From Paraburkholderia sp. BCC1885 (GTDB lineage Bacteria > Pseudomonadota > Gammaproteobacteria > Burkholderiales > Burkholderiaceae), in the NCBI RefSeq assembly GCF_900996235.1, contig NZ_CAAJGM010000111.1, positions 558,001-622,000 of the forward strand: a stretch of 64,000 nucleotides of DNA. Direction: 5' to 3'. Shown here in pieces: positions 1-10,283 of the stretch; the first letter of the stretch is position 1, and every line of letters starts with the position of its first letter. A model generated the notes under the pieces. That model did not search any database, was not told the origin of the DNA, and saw only the letters and a program-made list of their open reading frames with translations. The translations under genes were made by a program, and so were the position numbers.

Positions 1-399
1 GTTCGCGGCCGGCCGGCACCCTCGCCGCGGGCCTCGCGCCGACACTCGCCGCGGGCGAAATTCCGCGTGCTGTAACGCGCGTAACCAACCGAAAAATACA
101 TCACTGGACGGTAACGAAGCCAGGGACGTAGGATCATGCTTTCGTCTAGCTTGCTGCCACCGATCCGCATGTTCAAAGCAGTCCGCGCGGGTCGCATCCG
201 GCAGGCGCCGCAGTCCACGCGGCTGTCACGAAACCGCTTTGCAACTGGATTTTTCCCGCGTCTTGCGTCGCCACGCGCCGAGCATCTGCGTGACGTGTGC
301 GGTCGACGCAGCCTGCCTGTCATGCCGGCGCGACGCATTTACCCCGAACCGGCATTTCGCACCCCTGCCTAACTCCACGCCAGCCACCTGAACGAATCG
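1..399. other. Left-edge non-coding region upstream of the efflux operon
   Basis: No gene could be supported here. Short open frames exist on both strands but have no ribosome binding site and no recognisable protein features. The segment at 75-120 is less GC-rich than its surroundings and contains several GTAAC pentamers, so it may hold the promoter of the efflux operon; this is inference only. A frame entering from the left edge stops near 131 and could be the tail of an upstream gene, but it shows no recognisable motif. Confidence 0.4.
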
Positions 400-1800
400 A
401 TGGACGAACAACAACAGCATCCGGAAACTTCACGCACACAAGCCCCGGCCGGCCAGCCGTCCGCCGGCGGGACCGGCCCGATGCACAGCGGTGGCAAACG
501 GCATCGGGGGCGCACCGTCGGGCTGATCGTCGCGGCATTGGTCGTAGCGGGCATCGTCGTGTGGCGCTGGCATCCGTGGGGCGGCCCGGCCGGCGGTGCA
601 GGCGTGGGCGCGCAGAGTGAACGCGGCGGCCGGCATGGCCGCGGCGGCGCAGGGTTCGGCAACCAGCCGCAGCCGGTGCACGTCGCCACGGCCACGCAAG
701 GCGACATGCCGGTCGTGCTCACTGCGCTCGGCACTGTCACGCCGCTTGCCACCGTCACCGTGCAGACGCAATTGAGCGGCACCCTGCAAACGGTCGCCTT
801 CCAGGAAGGCCAGATGGTCAAAAAGGGCGACCTGCTTGCGCAGATCGACCCGCGCCCGTATCAGATTTCGCTGGAAAATGCCGAGGGCGCGCTGGCTCGC
901 GACCAGGCGCTGCTGCAAACCGCACGTCTGGACCTGAAGCGTTATCAGACGCTGCTGGCCCAGGATTCGATCGCAAGCCAGCAGGTCGACACCCAGGCGT
1001 CGCTGGTCCAGCAATATATCGGCACCGTGAAGTCGGATCAGGCCAACATCGATACCTACAAGCTCGATCTGATTTACGCGCGCATCACGGCGCCCGTGTC
1101 GGGCCGCGTGGGGCTGCGCCAGGTCGACCCCGGCAACTACGTCACGCCGAGCCTCGCCAACGGCATTGTCGTGATCACGCAACTGCAGCCGATCAGCGTG
1201 ATTTTCACCGTCTCCGAAGACAGCCTGCCGCAGATCATGAAGCAGGTGCAGGCGGGCCAGAAACTTTCGGTCACCGCGTATGACCGCAGCAATACCACCT
1301 CGCTCGCGGGCGGCGCGCTCGAAACGCTCGACAACCAGATCGACACCACCACCGGCACGCTCAAACTGCGCGCCATGTTCAACAACGACGACAACCTGCT
1401 GTTCCCGAACCAGTTCGTCAACGCGCGCCTGCTGGTGAATACGATTCACGACGCCGTGATCGTGCCGACCTCCGCCGTGCTGAACGGCTCGATGGGTCAG
1501 TTCGTCTACGTCGTGCAGGATGACAGCACGGTCACCGTGCGGCCGGTCAGGATCGGCCCGGTGGATGGCGAACGCACCAGCATCGCCTCCGGCCTGCAAG
1601 CAGGCGAGCGGGTCGTGATCGACGGCTCCGACCGTCTGAAGGAAGGTGCGAAGATCACCATTCCTGCCGATCGTCCGCGTGGCGCGTCGGGTGCCGCGGG
1701 CGCTTCGGGCGCGCACGGCTGGCGTGGCGCGTCGGGAGCGTGGGGCGCGTCCGGCGCGCATGGGCATCATCACAGACACGCGGCGCAAGCCTCGGAATAA
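400..1800 (+). CDS. mdtA: RND efflux periplasmic adaptor (MdtA family)
   Basis: Membrane-fusion protein that links an inner-membrane RND pump to an outer-membrane channel, here for the MdtBC-type pumps directly downstream. The 466-residue product has a hydrophilic N-terminus, one membrane anchor at about residues 39-55, and a barrel-sandwich/lipoyl-like hairpin around 115-150 with the motif VKKGDLLAQIDPRPY. An alpha-helical hairpin rich in Gln, Asp and Ala follows, then the beta-barrel and membrane-proximal parts up to about 420. The last ~40 residues are unusual: GAS/GAHG repeats ending in a His-rich stretch (HGHHHRH). The ATG at 400 lacks a strong Shine-Dalgarno, so the start is less certain than the family. 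mdtB follows 17 bp later. Confidence 0.9.
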   Translation: MDEQQQHPETSRTQAPAGQPSAGGTGPMHSGGKRHRGRTVGLIVAALVVAGIVVWRWHPWGGPAGGAGVGAQSERGGRHGRGGAGFGNQPQPVHVATATQGDMPVVLTALGTVTPLATVTVQTQLSGTLQTVAFQEGQMVKKGDLLAQIDPRPYQISLENAEGALARDQALLQTARLDLKRYQTLLAQDSIASQQVDTQASLVQQYIGTVKSDQANIDTYKLDLIYARITAPVSGRVGLRQVDPGNYVTPSLANGIVVITQLQPISVIFTVSEDSLPQIMKQVQAGQKLSVTAYDRSNTTSLAGGALETLDNQIDTTTGTLKLRAMFNNDDNLLFPNQFVNARLLVNTIHDAVIVPTSAVLNGSMGQFVYVVQDDSTVTVRPVRIGPVDGERTSIASGLQAGERVVIDGSDRLKEGAKITIPADRPRGASGAAGASGAHGWRGASGAWGASGAHGHHHRHAAQASE

Positions 1801-1817
1801 AGGCTGACTGAACCCGC

Positions 1818-4800
1818 ATGAATCCATCCCGCGCCTTTATCCTGCGCCCGGTCGGCACCGCCCTTCTGATGGCGGCGATCATGCTGGTCGGGCTCGTCGC
1901 GCTGCGCTTCCTGCCGCTTTCGGCGTTGCCCGAAGTCGACTACCCGACCATCCAGGTGCAAACCTTCTATCCGGGCGCGAGTCCGGACGTGATGACTTCT
2001 TCGGTCACCGCGCCGCTCGAACGGCAGTTCGGCCAGATGCCGTCTCTGAACCAGATGTCGTCGCAAAGCTCGGCGGGCTCGTCGATCATCACGCTGCAGT
2101 TCAGCCTCGACCTGCCGCTCGATATCGCCGAGCAGGAAGTCCAGGCCGCCATCAACGCCGCCGGCAACCTGCTGCCGTCCGACCTGCCCGCGCCGCCGAT
2201 CTACGCCAAGGTCAACCCGGCCGACGCGCCGATCATCACGCTCGCCCTCACCTCGCCGACCATGCCGTTGACGCAGGTGCAGGATCTGGCCGACACGCGC
2301 CTTGCGCAGAAGATTTCCCAGGTGGCGGGCGTGGGTCTGGTGAGCCTGTCAGGTGGCCAGCGTCCTGCGGTGCGAATTCAGGCCAACCCGCGTGCGCTGG
2401 CTGCCTACGGTCTGAATCTGGACGACTTGCGCACCACCATTTCGAATCTGAACGTCAATACGCCGAAGGGTAATTTCGACGGCCCGACACGCGCCTACAC
2501 GATCAACGCCAACGACCAGTTGACCGACGCCAACGCCTACAAGAGCGCGGTGATCGCCTACAAGAACGGCCGGCCAGTCATGCTGACGGACGTCGCCACC
2601 ATCGTGCAGGGCGCGGAGAACACCAAGCTCGGCGCGTGGGTGGACGGCACGCCGGCCATCATCCTGAACGTACAGCGCCAGCCGGGCGCCAACGTGATCC
2701 AGGTGGTCGACAGCGTCAAGGCGCTGCTGCCGCAACTGCAGGCGTCGCTGCCCGCCGCGCTGAACGTGAGGATCGTCACCGACCGCACCACCACGATCCG
2801 TGCCTCGGTGCGCGACGTGCAGTTCGAACTGCTGATGTCGGTAGTGCTGGTGGTGCTGGTGATGTACCTGTTCCTCGCCAACCTCTACGCCACCATCATC
2901 CCGAGCCTGTCCGTGCCGCTTTCGCTGATCGGCACGCTCGCCGTGATGTATCTGTGCGGCTTCTCGCTCGACAACCTCTCGCTGATGGCGCTTACCATCG
3001 CCACCGGCTTCGTGGTCGACGACGCCATCGTGATGATCGAGAACATCGCGCGCTACGTCGAAGAAGGCGAGACGGCGCTCGAAGCGGCGCTCAAGGGCTC
3101 GAAGCAGATCGGCTTCACGATCATTTCGTTGACCGTATCGCTGATCGCCGTGCTGATTCCGCTGCTGTTCATGGGCGACGTGGTCGGGCGTCTGTTTCAC
3201 GAATTCGCGATCACGCTGGCCGTGACCATTGTGATTTCGGCGGTCGTCTCGCTCACGCTGGTGCCGATGATGTGCGCGAAGCTGCTGCGCCACACACCGC
3301 CGAAGGACGCCCACCGCTTCGAAACCAAAGCGCACGCCTTCATCGACTACATCATTGCGCGCTACGCAGTCGCGCTGACCTGGGTGCTGGACCGTCAGCG
3401 CTCGACCCTGTTCGTCGCCGTGCTCACGCTGGTGCTGACCGGCGTGCTATACGTGTTCATTCCGAAGGGCTTCTTTCCGGTGCAGGACACCGGCGTGATC
3501 CAGGCCATCACCCAGGCGCCGCAGTCGGTCTCATACGAATCGATGGCGGAGCGTCAGCAGGAACTGGCCGCGCAAATCCTGAAGAACCCGGACGTGGAGA
3601 GCCTGACCTCGTTCATCGGCGTGGACGGCAATAACATCACGCTGAACAGCGGCCGCATGCTGATCAACCTGAAGCCGCGCGACGACCGCAGCAACACCGC
3701 CAGCGACGTGATCCGGCAGCTACAAAAGGACGTGGCGCATATTCCGGGCGCGTCGCTGTTCATGCAGCCGGTGCAGGATCTGACCATCGACGCCACCGTC
3801 AGCCCGACGCAGTATCAGTTCATGCTGACCGATCCGAACATCGCCGAATTCGCCACCTGGGTGCCGAAACTGGTCGACCGGCTCAAACAGGCGCCGGAAC
3901 TGGCCGATGTCGCCACCGACCTGCAGGAAAACGGCTCGTCGGTCTACGTGGAAATCGACCGCGCCAGCGCGTCGCGCTACGGCATCACGCCGGCCACGGT
4001 CGACAGCGCGCTGTACGACGCATTCGGCCAGCGCATCATCTCGACCATCTTCACGCAGTCGAACCAGTACCGCGTGATTCTCGAAGCGCAGCCACAGGTG
4101 CAGCATTACGCGGACTCGTTGAACGCGATCTACCTGCCCTCTTCCACGTCGACGGGCGGCCAGGTGCCGTTGTCGTCCATCGCGAAGTTCGTCGAACAGC
4201 CGGCGCCGCTGCTGGTCACCCACCTGAGCCAGTTCCCGGCCACCACGGTGTCGTTCAACCTCGCACCGGGCTCGTCGCTCGGCGCCGCCGTCAAGGCGAT
4301 CAACCAGGCGGAGCAGGACATCGGCCTGCCGGCCTCGTTCCAGACACGCTTCCAGGGCGCGGCGCTGGCGTTTCAGGCGTCGCTCTCGAACGAACTGTTC
4401 CTGATCCTTGCCGCCATCGTCACCATGTATATCGTGCTCGGCGTGCTGTACGAGAGCTTCATCCACCCGATCACGATTCTCTCGACGCTGCCTTCGGCCG
4501 GCGTCGGCGCGTTGCTGGCGCTGCTGATCACGGGGCATGATCTCGACATCATCGGCATCATCGGTATCGTGCTGCTGATCGGTATCGTGAAGAAGAACGC
4601 CATCATGATGATCGACTTCGCGCTCGAGGCCGAACGCGAACAGGGCAAGACGCCGCGCGAGGCGATTTACCAGGCGTGTCTGCTGCGCTTTCGGCCCATC
4701 CTGATGACCACCATGGCGGCCCTGCTTGGCGCGCTGCCGCTGATGCTCGGCACCGGCGCGGGTTCGGAACTGCGCCGCCCGCTCGGGATTGCGATTGCCG

Positions 4801-4970
4801 GCGGCCTGATCGTGAGCCAGATGCTGACGCTGTTCACCACACCGGTGATCTACCTCGGCTTCGACTCGCTGGCGCGGCGCGTCCGCGCCCGCTTTCATCG
4901 TGACGATCACGACCGTCACGACCAGGACGGCCGCCCCACCCCGCCACCCGCCACCGACGCGGGGAACTAG
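1818..4970 (+). CDS. mdtB: RND efflux inner-membrane transporter (MdtB family)
   Basis: Proton-driven multidrug transporter of the inner membrane. The 1050 residues match the family's usual length. Visible features are the N-terminal transmembrane helix, two large periplasmic loops, and the paired proton-relay aspartates Asp401-Asp402 in helix 4 (motif [14 protein letters not shown]). The second half repeats the hydrophobic pattern, with the characteristic [16 protein letters not shown] segment. The C-terminal tail is His/Asp/Pro-rich. In MdtABC of E. coli, MdtB and MdtC assemble as a heterotrimer; the two adjacent permeases here suggest the same arrangement. mdtC starts 3 bp after the stop, so translation is probably coupled. 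Confidence 0.93.
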   Translation: MNPSRAFILRPVGTALLMAAIMLVGLVALRFLPLSALPEVDYPTIQVQTFYPGASPDVMTSSVTAPLERQFGQMPSLNQMSSQSSAGSSIITLQFSLDLPLDIAEQEVQAAINAAGNLLPSDLPAPPIYAKVNPADAPIITLALTSPTMPLTQVQDLADTRLAQKISQVAGVGLVSLSGGQRPAVRIQANPRALAAYGLNLDDLRTTISNLNVNTPKGNFDGPTRAYTINANDQLTDANAYKSAVIAYKNGRPVMLTDVATIVQGAENTKLGAWVDGTPAIILNVQRQPGANVIQVVDSVKALLPQLQASLPAALNVRIVTDRTTTIRASVRDVQFELLMSVVLVVLVMYLFLANLYATIIPSLSVPLSLIGTLAVMYLCGFSLDNLSLMALTIATGFVVDDAIVMIENIARYVEEGETALEAALKGSKQIGFTIISLTVSLIAVLIPLLFMGDVVGRLFHEFAITLAVTIVISAVVSLTLVPMMCAKLLRHTPPKDAHRFETKAHAFIDYIIARYAVALTWVLDRQRSTLFVAVLTLVLTGVLYVFIPKGFFPVQDTGVIQAITQAPQSVSYESMAERQQELAAQILKNPDVESLTSFIGVDGNNITLNSGRMLINLKPRDDRSNTASDVIRQLQKDVAHIPGASLFMQPVQDLTIDATVSPTQYQFMLTDPNIAEFATWVPKLVDRLKQAPELADVATDLQENGSSVYVEIDRASASRYGITPATVDSALYDAFGQRIISTIFTQSNQYRVILEAQPQVQHYADSLNAIYLPSSTSTGGQVPLSSIAKFVEQPAPLLVTHLSQFPATTVSFNLAPGSSLGAAVKAINQAEQDIGLPASFQTRFQGAALAFQASLSNELFLILAAIVTMYIVLGVLYESFIHPITILSTLPSAGVGALLALLITGHDLDIIGIIGIVLLIGIVKKNAIMMIDFALEAEREQGKTPREAIYQACLLRFRPILMTTMAALLGALPLMLGTGAGSELRRPLGIAIAGGLIVSQMLTLFTTPVIYLGFDSLARRVRARFHRDDHDRHDQDGRPTPPPATDAGN

Positions 4971-4973
4971 GCG

Positions 4974-7900
4974 ATGAACCTGTCGCGTCCGTTTATCGCC
5001 CGGCCGGTTGCCACGACGCTGCTGGCGATCGGCATTGCGCTGTCCGGCGTGTTCGCCTTTACGAAACTGCCGGTCGCGCCGCTGCCGCAAGTGGACTTCC
5101 CCACCATCTCGGTACAGGCCTCGCTGCCGGGCGCGAGTCCGGAGACGGTCGCCACCAGCGTGGCGAGCCCGCTCGAACGGCACCTGGGGTCGATTGCCGA
5201 CGTCACCGAGATGACCTCGCAAAGCTCGGTGGGCTCGTCGCGCATCACGCTGCAGTTCGGCCTGAACCGTGACATCGACGGCGCCGCGCGCGACGTGCAG
5301 GCAGCCATCAACGCGGCGCGCGCCGACCTGCCCGCGAGCCTGCGCAGCAACCCGACGTATCACAAGGTCAACCCGGCCGACGCGCCGATCCTGATTCTGG
5401 CCCTCACGTCCAACACGCTGACGGCCGGCCAGTTGTACGACTCGGCCGCGACCGTCTTGCAGCAGTCGCTTTCGCAGGTGGACGGCATCGGCGAAGTCGA
5501 CGTCAGCGGCTCGGCCAATCCGGCGGTGCGCGTGGAACTGGAACCGCAGATGCTGTTTCACTACGGCATCGGGCTCGAAGACGTGCGGGCCGCGCTCGCC
5601 TCGGCGAACGCGAACAGTCCGAAGGGCTCGATCGAGTTCGGCGCGAACCACGTGCAGCTTTACACCAACGACCAGGCGAACAAGGCATCGCAGTACAAAG
5701 ACCTGGTCATCGCCTATCGCAATGGCGCGGGCGTCCACTTGTCGGATGTGTCCGAGGTGGTCGATTCCGTCGAGGATCTGCGCAATCTCGGTCTCTACAA
5801 CGGCAAGCGCTCGGTGCTGGTGATCCTGTATCGCCAGCCGGGCGCCAACATCATCGATACCGTCGACCGCGTCAAGGGGATGCTGCCGCAACTGAAGGCG
5901 TCGCTGCCGGCGGACGTCGACGTGATCCCGACCGTGGACCGCTCCACCACCATCCGTGCCTCGCTGGTCGATACGGAGCACACCTTGATCATCGCCGTGG
6001 CGCTGGTGGTGATGGTGGTGTTCCTGTTCCTGCGCAACTGGCGCGCCACGCTGATTCCCAGCGTCGCCGTACCGATCTCGATCATCGGCACGTTTGGCGC
6101 CATGTATCTGATGGGTTTCTCGATCGACAACCTGTCCTTGATGGCGCTGACGATCGCGACCGGCTTCGTGGTCGACGACGCGATCGTGGTGCTGGAAAAC
6201 ATCTCGCGGCACATCGAAGACGGCGTGCCGCGCATGCAAGCCGCGTTCCTCGGCGCACGCGAAGTCGGCTTTACGGTGGTGTCGATCAGCATCTCGCTGG
6301 TCGCAGTGTTTCTGCCGATTCTGCTGATGGGCGGCATCGTCGGACGCCTGTTCCGCGAGTTTGCGCTGACGCTTTCGCTCGCGATTGCGGTGTCGCTGCT
6401 GGTCTCGCTCACGCTCACGCCGATGATGTGCTCGCGCCTGCTCAACGAGCCGCACGAGCGCAAAGAGGAAGGCCGCGTCGCGCGCTGGCTCGAACGCGGC
6501 TTCCAGTCCATGCAGCGCGGTTATGAGCGCACGCTCGGCTGGTCGCTGCGGCATCCGCTGCTGATCCTGCTGGTGCTGATCGCCACGGTCGTGCTGAACG
6601 TCTGGCTCTACGTGATCATCCCGAAAGGCTTCTTTCCGCAGCAGGACACCGGCCGCATGGTCGGCGGCATCCAGGCCGACCAGTCCACCTCGTTCCAGGG
6701 CATGAAGGGCAAGTTCGCCGAGATGATGAAGATCGTCGGCGAGAACCCGGCGGTGGATGGCGTGGTCGGTTTCACGGGCGGACGGCAGACCAACTCGGGC
6801 TTCATGTACGTGCAGTTGAAGTCGAAGCCGGGGCGCCGTGTCTCGGCGGACGAAGTGATCCAGCAATTGCGCGGACCGCTCTCCAATGTCGCGGGCGTGC
6901 GCACTTTCCTGCAGGCCGTGCAGGACATCCGCGTGGGCGGGCGGCAATCGAACGCGCAGTATCAGTTCACGCTGCTAGCCGATTCGACCTCCGACCTGTA
7001 CACGTGGGGCCCGAAACTCACCGAGGCCTTGCAGGCGCGCCCGGAACTGGCGGACGTCAATTCCGACCAACAGCAAGGCGGGCTCGAATCGATGGTGACG
7101 ATCGACCGCGCGAGCGCAGCGCGCCTGAACATCCAGCCGGCGCAGATCGACAACACGCTCTACGACGCCTTCGGCCAGCGCCAGGTGTCGACGATTTATA
7201 ACCCGCTCAACCAGTACCACGTGGTGATGGAAGTAGCGCCGAAATACTGGCAAAGCCCGGACATGCTGAACCAGATTTACGTCAGCACGTCGGGAGGCAG
7301 CGCGAGCGGCGCGCAGACCACCAACGCGACAGCGGGCACGGTGACGCCGCCGGTCGCCAATACCAGCAGCACGAGTACGTCCGGCACGTCGGGCGCCTCG
7401 GGCGGCGGCACGGCGGGCACGACGGCATCGAGCGCGGCGGCGATCGCCGCGGATTCGGCGCGCAATCTGGCGATCAATTCGCTGGCAGCGAGCGGCAAGT
7501 CGAGCGCGTCGTCGGGCGCGGCGGTATCGACCGCGAAGGAAACGATGATTCCGCTCTCGGCGCTGGCGAGCTTCGGTCCGGGCAGCACGCCGCTGTCGGT
7601 GAATCACCAGAGCCAGTTCGTGGCGTCGACGATTTCGTTCAACCTGCCACCGGGCAAATCCTTATCGGACGCGACCCAGGCGATCTACGACACGATGGCG
7701 CAGATCGGCATGCCGGGCACGATCCACGGCAGCTTCCAGGGCACGGCGCAGGCGTTCCAGCAGTCGCTCTCGGACATGCCGCTGCTGATTCTGGCCGCGC
7801 TGGCGGCGGTGTATATCGTGCTGGGGATTCTGTATGAGAGCTACATCCATCCGTTGACGATCCTGTCGACGTTGCCGTCGGCGGGCGTGGGGGCACTGCT

Positions 7901-8309
7901 GGCGCTGCTGCTGTTTCAGACCGAGTTCAGCATCATTGCCTTGATCGCGGTGATTCTGCTGATTGGCATCGTCAAGAAGAACGCGATCATGATGATCGAT
8001 TTTGCTATCGAGGCGTCCCGCCAGGGTTTGTCGTCCTACGATGCGATTCATCAGGCGTGCCTGTTGCGGTTTCGGCCGATCATGATGACGACCTGTGCTG
8101 CTTTGCTGGGAGCTTTGCCGCTGGCGTTCGGGAATGGCGATGGGGCGGAGCTGCGTGCTCCACTGGGCATTGCGATTGTTGGCGGTTTGATTGTTAGTCA
8201 GATGCTGACGCTCTATACCACGCCGGTTGTTTATCTTTATATGGACCGGATTCGGGTTCGGTGGGAGAGGCGCTCGCGCGGGCGGTTGGGGCGGGTGGCT
8301 GGGGGGTGA
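4974..8309 (+). CDS. mdtC: RND efflux inner-membrane transporter (MdtC family) with a low-complexity insertion
   Basis: Second RND permease of the operon, 1111 residues against roughly 1030 for typical relatives. Asp401-Asp402 lie in the motif [14 protein letters not shown], and the C-terminal half carries [16 protein letters not shown]. The excess length comes from about 85 residues rich in Ser, Thr, Gly and Ala at about 770-855 (nt 7282-7540). They sit between the conserved LNQIYV strand and [10 protein letters not shown], in the periplasmic part that forms the docking region of this family. The reading frame is open throughout, so this is an insertion and not a frameshift. Codon use becomes visibly less GC3-biased from about 7960. 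No outer-membrane factor gene follows. Confidence 0.92.
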   Translation: MNLSRPFIARPVATTLLAIGIALSGVFAFTKLPVAPLPQVDFPTISVQASLPGASPETVATSVASPLERHLGSIADVTEMTSQSSVGSSRITLQFGLNRDIDGAARDVQAAINAARADLPASLRSNPTYHKVNPADAPILILALTSNTLTAGQLYDSAATVLQQSLSQVDGIGEVDVSGSANPAVRVELEPQMLFHYGIGLEDVRAALASANANSPKGSIEFGANHVQLYTNDQANKASQYKDLVIAYRNGAGVHLSDVSEVVDSVEDLRNLGLYNGKRSVLVILYRQPGANIIDTVDRVKGMLPQLKASLPADVDVIPTVDRSTTIRASLVDTEHTLIIAVALVVMVVFLFLRNWRATLIPSVAVPISIIGTFGAMYLMGFSIDNLSLMALTIATGFVVDDAIVVLENISRHIEDGVPRMQAAFLGAREVGFTVVSISISLVAVFLPILLMGGIVGRLFREFALTLSLAIAVSLLVSLTLTPMMCSRLLNEPHERKEEGRVARWLERGFQSMQRGYERTLGWSLRHPLLILLVLIATVVLNVWLYVIIPKGFFPQQDTGRMVGGIQADQSTSFQGMKGKFAEMMKIVGENPAVDGVVGFTGGRQTNSGFMYVQLKSKPGRRVSADEVIQQLRGPLSNVAGVRTFLQAVQDIRVGGRQSNAQYQFTLLADSTSDLYTWGPKLTEALQARPELADVNSDQQQGGLESMVTIDRASAARLNIQPAQIDNTLYDAFGQRQVSTIYNPLNQYHVVMEVAPKYWQSPDMLNQIYVSTSGGSASGAQTTNATAGTVTPPVANTSSTSTSGTSGASGGGTAGTTASSAAAIAADSARNLAINSLAASGKSSASSGAAVSTAKETMIPLSALASFGPGSTPLSVNHQSQFVASTISFNLPPGKSLSDATQAIYDTMAQIGMPGTIHGSFQGTAQAFQQSLSDMPLLILAALAAVYIVLGILYESYIHPLTILSTLPSAGVGALLALLLFQTEFSIIALIAVILLIGIVKKNAIMMIDFAIEASRQGLSSYDAIHQACLLRFRPIMMTTCAALLGALPLAFGNGDGAELRAPLGIAIVGGLIVSQMLTLYTTPVVYLYMDRIRVRWERRSRGRLGRVAGG

Positions 8310-8360
8310 TGGGGGGGTTGTTTTTTTGTCTTGCCGACGGGGTGGTGGGTTTTTTAGGGC

Positions 8361-8477
8361 GTTGGCCTTTCCTTGCTGTGTTAGTGGTTTGCTGGTGATG
8401 CCCCTGTGCGGGGCGGCACTTACTTTCTTTGCCGCCGCAAAGAAAGTAAGCAAAGAAAGCGGGCTTCACACCGCTAG
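8361..8477 (+). repeat. Left arm of a long inverted repeat
   Basis: This ~117 bp arm is repeated in inverted orientation at 8829-8943. The central ~65 bases (about 8397-8464) are nearly identical between arms and the outer parts diverge. Inside the arm is a perfect hairpin: 13-bp stems 8419-8431 and 8438-8450 (CTTACTTTCTTTG) around a CCGCCG loop. The arm begins 51 bp after the mdtC stop codon, so the transcript could fold here and terminate. The design resembles REP/BIME-type or MITE-like repeats; I believe related repeats are common in Burkholderiaceae genomes, but copy number cannot be checked from this window. Confidence 0.85.
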
Positions 8478-8828
8478 CTTGTAGGTGTCCATCTCTTGCC
8501 TGATCTCGGAGTGGTCCGAGACGAGACCGTCCGTCGCATTTCCCATCTTCGTGACACAGCGCTCATTCATCCCGCGAGCACACTTCGCGTGCCGCGGATG
8601 GGTAGGCGTGGGAAAACTGGGTCTGCGTCTATAACGTTAAGACGGACTTTTATGCATTACACGACACACCAAAAGCCCGACGAAACAACCACAAAGCGCT
8701 ATACCCAACGGCGGGGCGCGCAGCGCAACGCCGGAGCGGATGAGCCCTGTGTCATTAGGAGTTGGAGGCGCGAGGGCACATCTCGTCTTGGGCCGTTTCC
8801 CGTTGCAAACTGGGATGGCTCACTACCG
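8478..8828. other. Interior of the inverted-repeat element, no convincing gene
   Basis: About 350 bp between the two arms. An open frame on the plus strand (8496-9014) runs through the interior and the right arm, but it has no ribosome binding site, a repeat-derived composition (LLTFFAAAKKVS encoded by the arm itself) and a basic, low-complexity C-terminus. I read it as non-coding. A less GC-rich patch at about 8625-8700 could hold a promoter or structured RNA; nothing specific was recognised. Confidence 0.5.
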
Positions 8829-8943
8829 GCTAGCGGTTGCAGCCCGCTTTCTTTGCTTACTTTCTTTGCGGCGGCAAAGAAAGTAAGTGCCGCCCCGCAC
8901 AGGGGCATCGCCAGCAAACCAATAAGAATGCAAGGAAAGGCCA
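8829..8943 (-). repeat. Right arm of the long inverted repeat
   Basis: Inverted counterpart of 8361-8477, with the same 13-bp-stem hairpin (GCGGCG version of the loop on this strand). Similarity runs from the GCTAGC-containing inner end out to the GGCCTTTCC-type outer end. The arm lies 51 bp downstream of the stop of the minus-strand gene ending at 8995. Each arm therefore sits just after the 3' end of a convergent gene, a position typical of REP-like elements and useful for bidirectional termination. Confidence 0.85.
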
Positions 8944-8994
8944 AAACAGCAAAAACAACCACCCAAGCGCCGCACAGGCAAAAAAAGCAAAACC

Positions 8995-9459
8995 TCAAAG
9001 CCTCTGCTCAATAGCCAACCCAAACACCCTCCCCCACCGCTTAGCCTCTCCCTCATTCCGCATGGGCAAATTCCACAGAGAGCGTTTAGCATCCCGAACT
9101 TTCAAGGCAAGCTGAAACCCGCCATCAATCCGCTCGACCTCAGCCCCTTGAATATCGGCAAAAATATAATCGCCATGCACACCGTGGAGGTCCACCGTAC
9201 ATAACCGCTTCCCGGCGGCGAGCCGGACAAATCCCCAGTCGGCCTTGAGCTCATGGGTCCAGTCGCCGTCATGGATATTGGCCGCCACTTCCCGCCGACG
9301 CCGCAGCCAATACACCACCGCCGCCGCGACCCCAGCAGCAGCAAGCACGGCCGCGCCAACCGCAACCCCAAGCCCAAAATGCGCCCACAAAGCATCGAAC
9401 GACCACACCGCGCCATAAATCAGCGCGGCCAAAACGGCCAGACCCACAACGATAGGCAT
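8995..9459 (-). CDS. Small membrane protein of unknown function
   Basis: A 154-residue protein with two hydrophobic helices near the N-terminus (about residues 3-20 and 28-50), followed by RRRRE and a soluble domain of about 100 residues. The positive residues after helix 2 suggest a cytoplasmic C-terminal domain. That domain carries DWTHELKADWGFVRLAAGKR and a tidy alternation of beta-like segments, but I recognise no family. Upstream of the start there is a GGGG tract at moderate spacing. It converges on the inverted-repeat element and stands alone. The gene is real by composition and frame; the function is unknown. Confidence 0.7.
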   Translation of the reverse strand: MPIVVGLAVLAALIYGAVWSFDALWAHFGLGVAVGAAVLAAAGVAAAVVYWLRRRREVAANIHDGDWTHELKADWGFVRLAAGKRLCTVDLHGVHGDYIFADIQGAEVERIDGGFQLALKVRDAKRSLWNLPMRNEGEAKRWGRVFGLAIEQRL

Positions 9460-9530
9460 TTGGCATTACCCCGCAGAACGAACCGGCTATCAGCGTAGCA
9501 CGGCAGGTCCGCGGGATCATCGGCAAGACA

Positions 9531-10094
9531 CTATTGCGCCTTGTGCGTCGCCGCCCATTGCTTGACCGCTTCCAGCGTGTTCTCAACGTGCTTGTCCGGC
9601 GACAGGCTCGTGTATTCGTAAATGATCTTGCCGTCCGGTGCGATCACGTACGACACCCGGTTCGCCATCGGGGCATGCATCGGCAGGCCCGCGTCGTAGG
9701 CGCCGATCACCTTCGCGTCGGCGTCGGCGGCCACCGGGAATTTGCTGCGGCATTCGCTTACCGAGAACTTCGTCAGCGTGTCGATGTTGTCGTGCGAGAC
9801 GCCAATCACCGTCGCGCCGTACTTCTTGTATTCGTCCACGGCATCCGCGAATTCATGCGCCTCGATCGTGCAACCCGTCGTGAAAGCCGCCGGATAGAAG
9901 TACAGCACCACCGGCCCCTTCTTCAGTTCGTCGGCCAGCGAGTAGGTGTAGGTCTTGCCGCCCAACGATGCCTGCGTGGTGAAATCCGGTGCGGCGTCGC
10001 CTGGCTTGAGCGTCGCGGACGCCGTCAGCGAATGCAGCGCAAACCCGGCCGACAACACGGTCGCCAGCAATACCGGCATGAACTTTTGTTTCAT
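9531..10094 (-). CDS. Exported peroxiredoxin (AhpC/TSA, BCP-like)
   Basis: Thiol peroxidase that reduces hydroperoxides, here apparently periplasmic. The 187-residue product has a cleavable signal (hydrophobic core at about 6-20, probable cleavage after ASA at residue 27). The peroxidatic Cys75 sits in the motif FTTGCTIEAHEF, and a second cysteine, Cys115 (SECRSKFPVAAD), could act as resolving cysteine. I chose the ATG at 10094 because AAGGGG lies just upstream and it begins the signal peptide; a frame opening 27 bp earlier adds only an uncharged-to-basic extension. Exported BCP-like peroxiredoxins are less usual than cytosolic ones. No redox partner is adjacent. Confidence 0.85.
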   Translation of the reverse strand: MKQKFMPVLLATVLSAGFALHSLTASATLKPGDAAPDFTTQASLGGKTYTYSLADELKKGPVVLYFYPAAFTTGCTIEAHEFADAVDEYKKYGATVIGVSHDNIDTLTKFSVSECRSKFPVAADADAKVIGAYDAGLPMHAPMANRVSYVIAPDGKIIYEYTSLSPDKHVENTLEAVKQWAATHKAQ

Positions 10095-10283
10095 CTCAAG
10101 CCCCTTCAAGCGTTGACGCACGTTGGCCGTGCATTGGATGGAACCACACCCTGCCGCACCTCATGAGGCGCGTCAAGTCATGACTTATCCAGTATTGGAC
10201 CACGTCCCGAAAAAGCACGCCGGATGACCCGGCAAGGGCTCCGCGTCCTCGCGGCCGTTGAGAAAATAGTGAGAAACCGCCGG

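Noticed and set aside
3720..6947. 1075-codon open frame antisense to mdtB and mdtC
   Set aside because: Long antisense frames are expected in high-GC DNA with strong GC3. Its product is Arg/His/Gln/Asp-rich with no domain, and the sense strand has clear RND motifs.
8401..8460. Insertion-sequence end or CRISPR-like repeat
   Set aside because: Only two arms in opposite orientation, no transposase and no regular spacers.
8496..9014. 172-codon frame through the inverted-repeat element
   Set aside because: No ribosome binding site, and part of its sequence (LLTFFAAAKKVS) is encoded by the repeat arm; most likely spurious.
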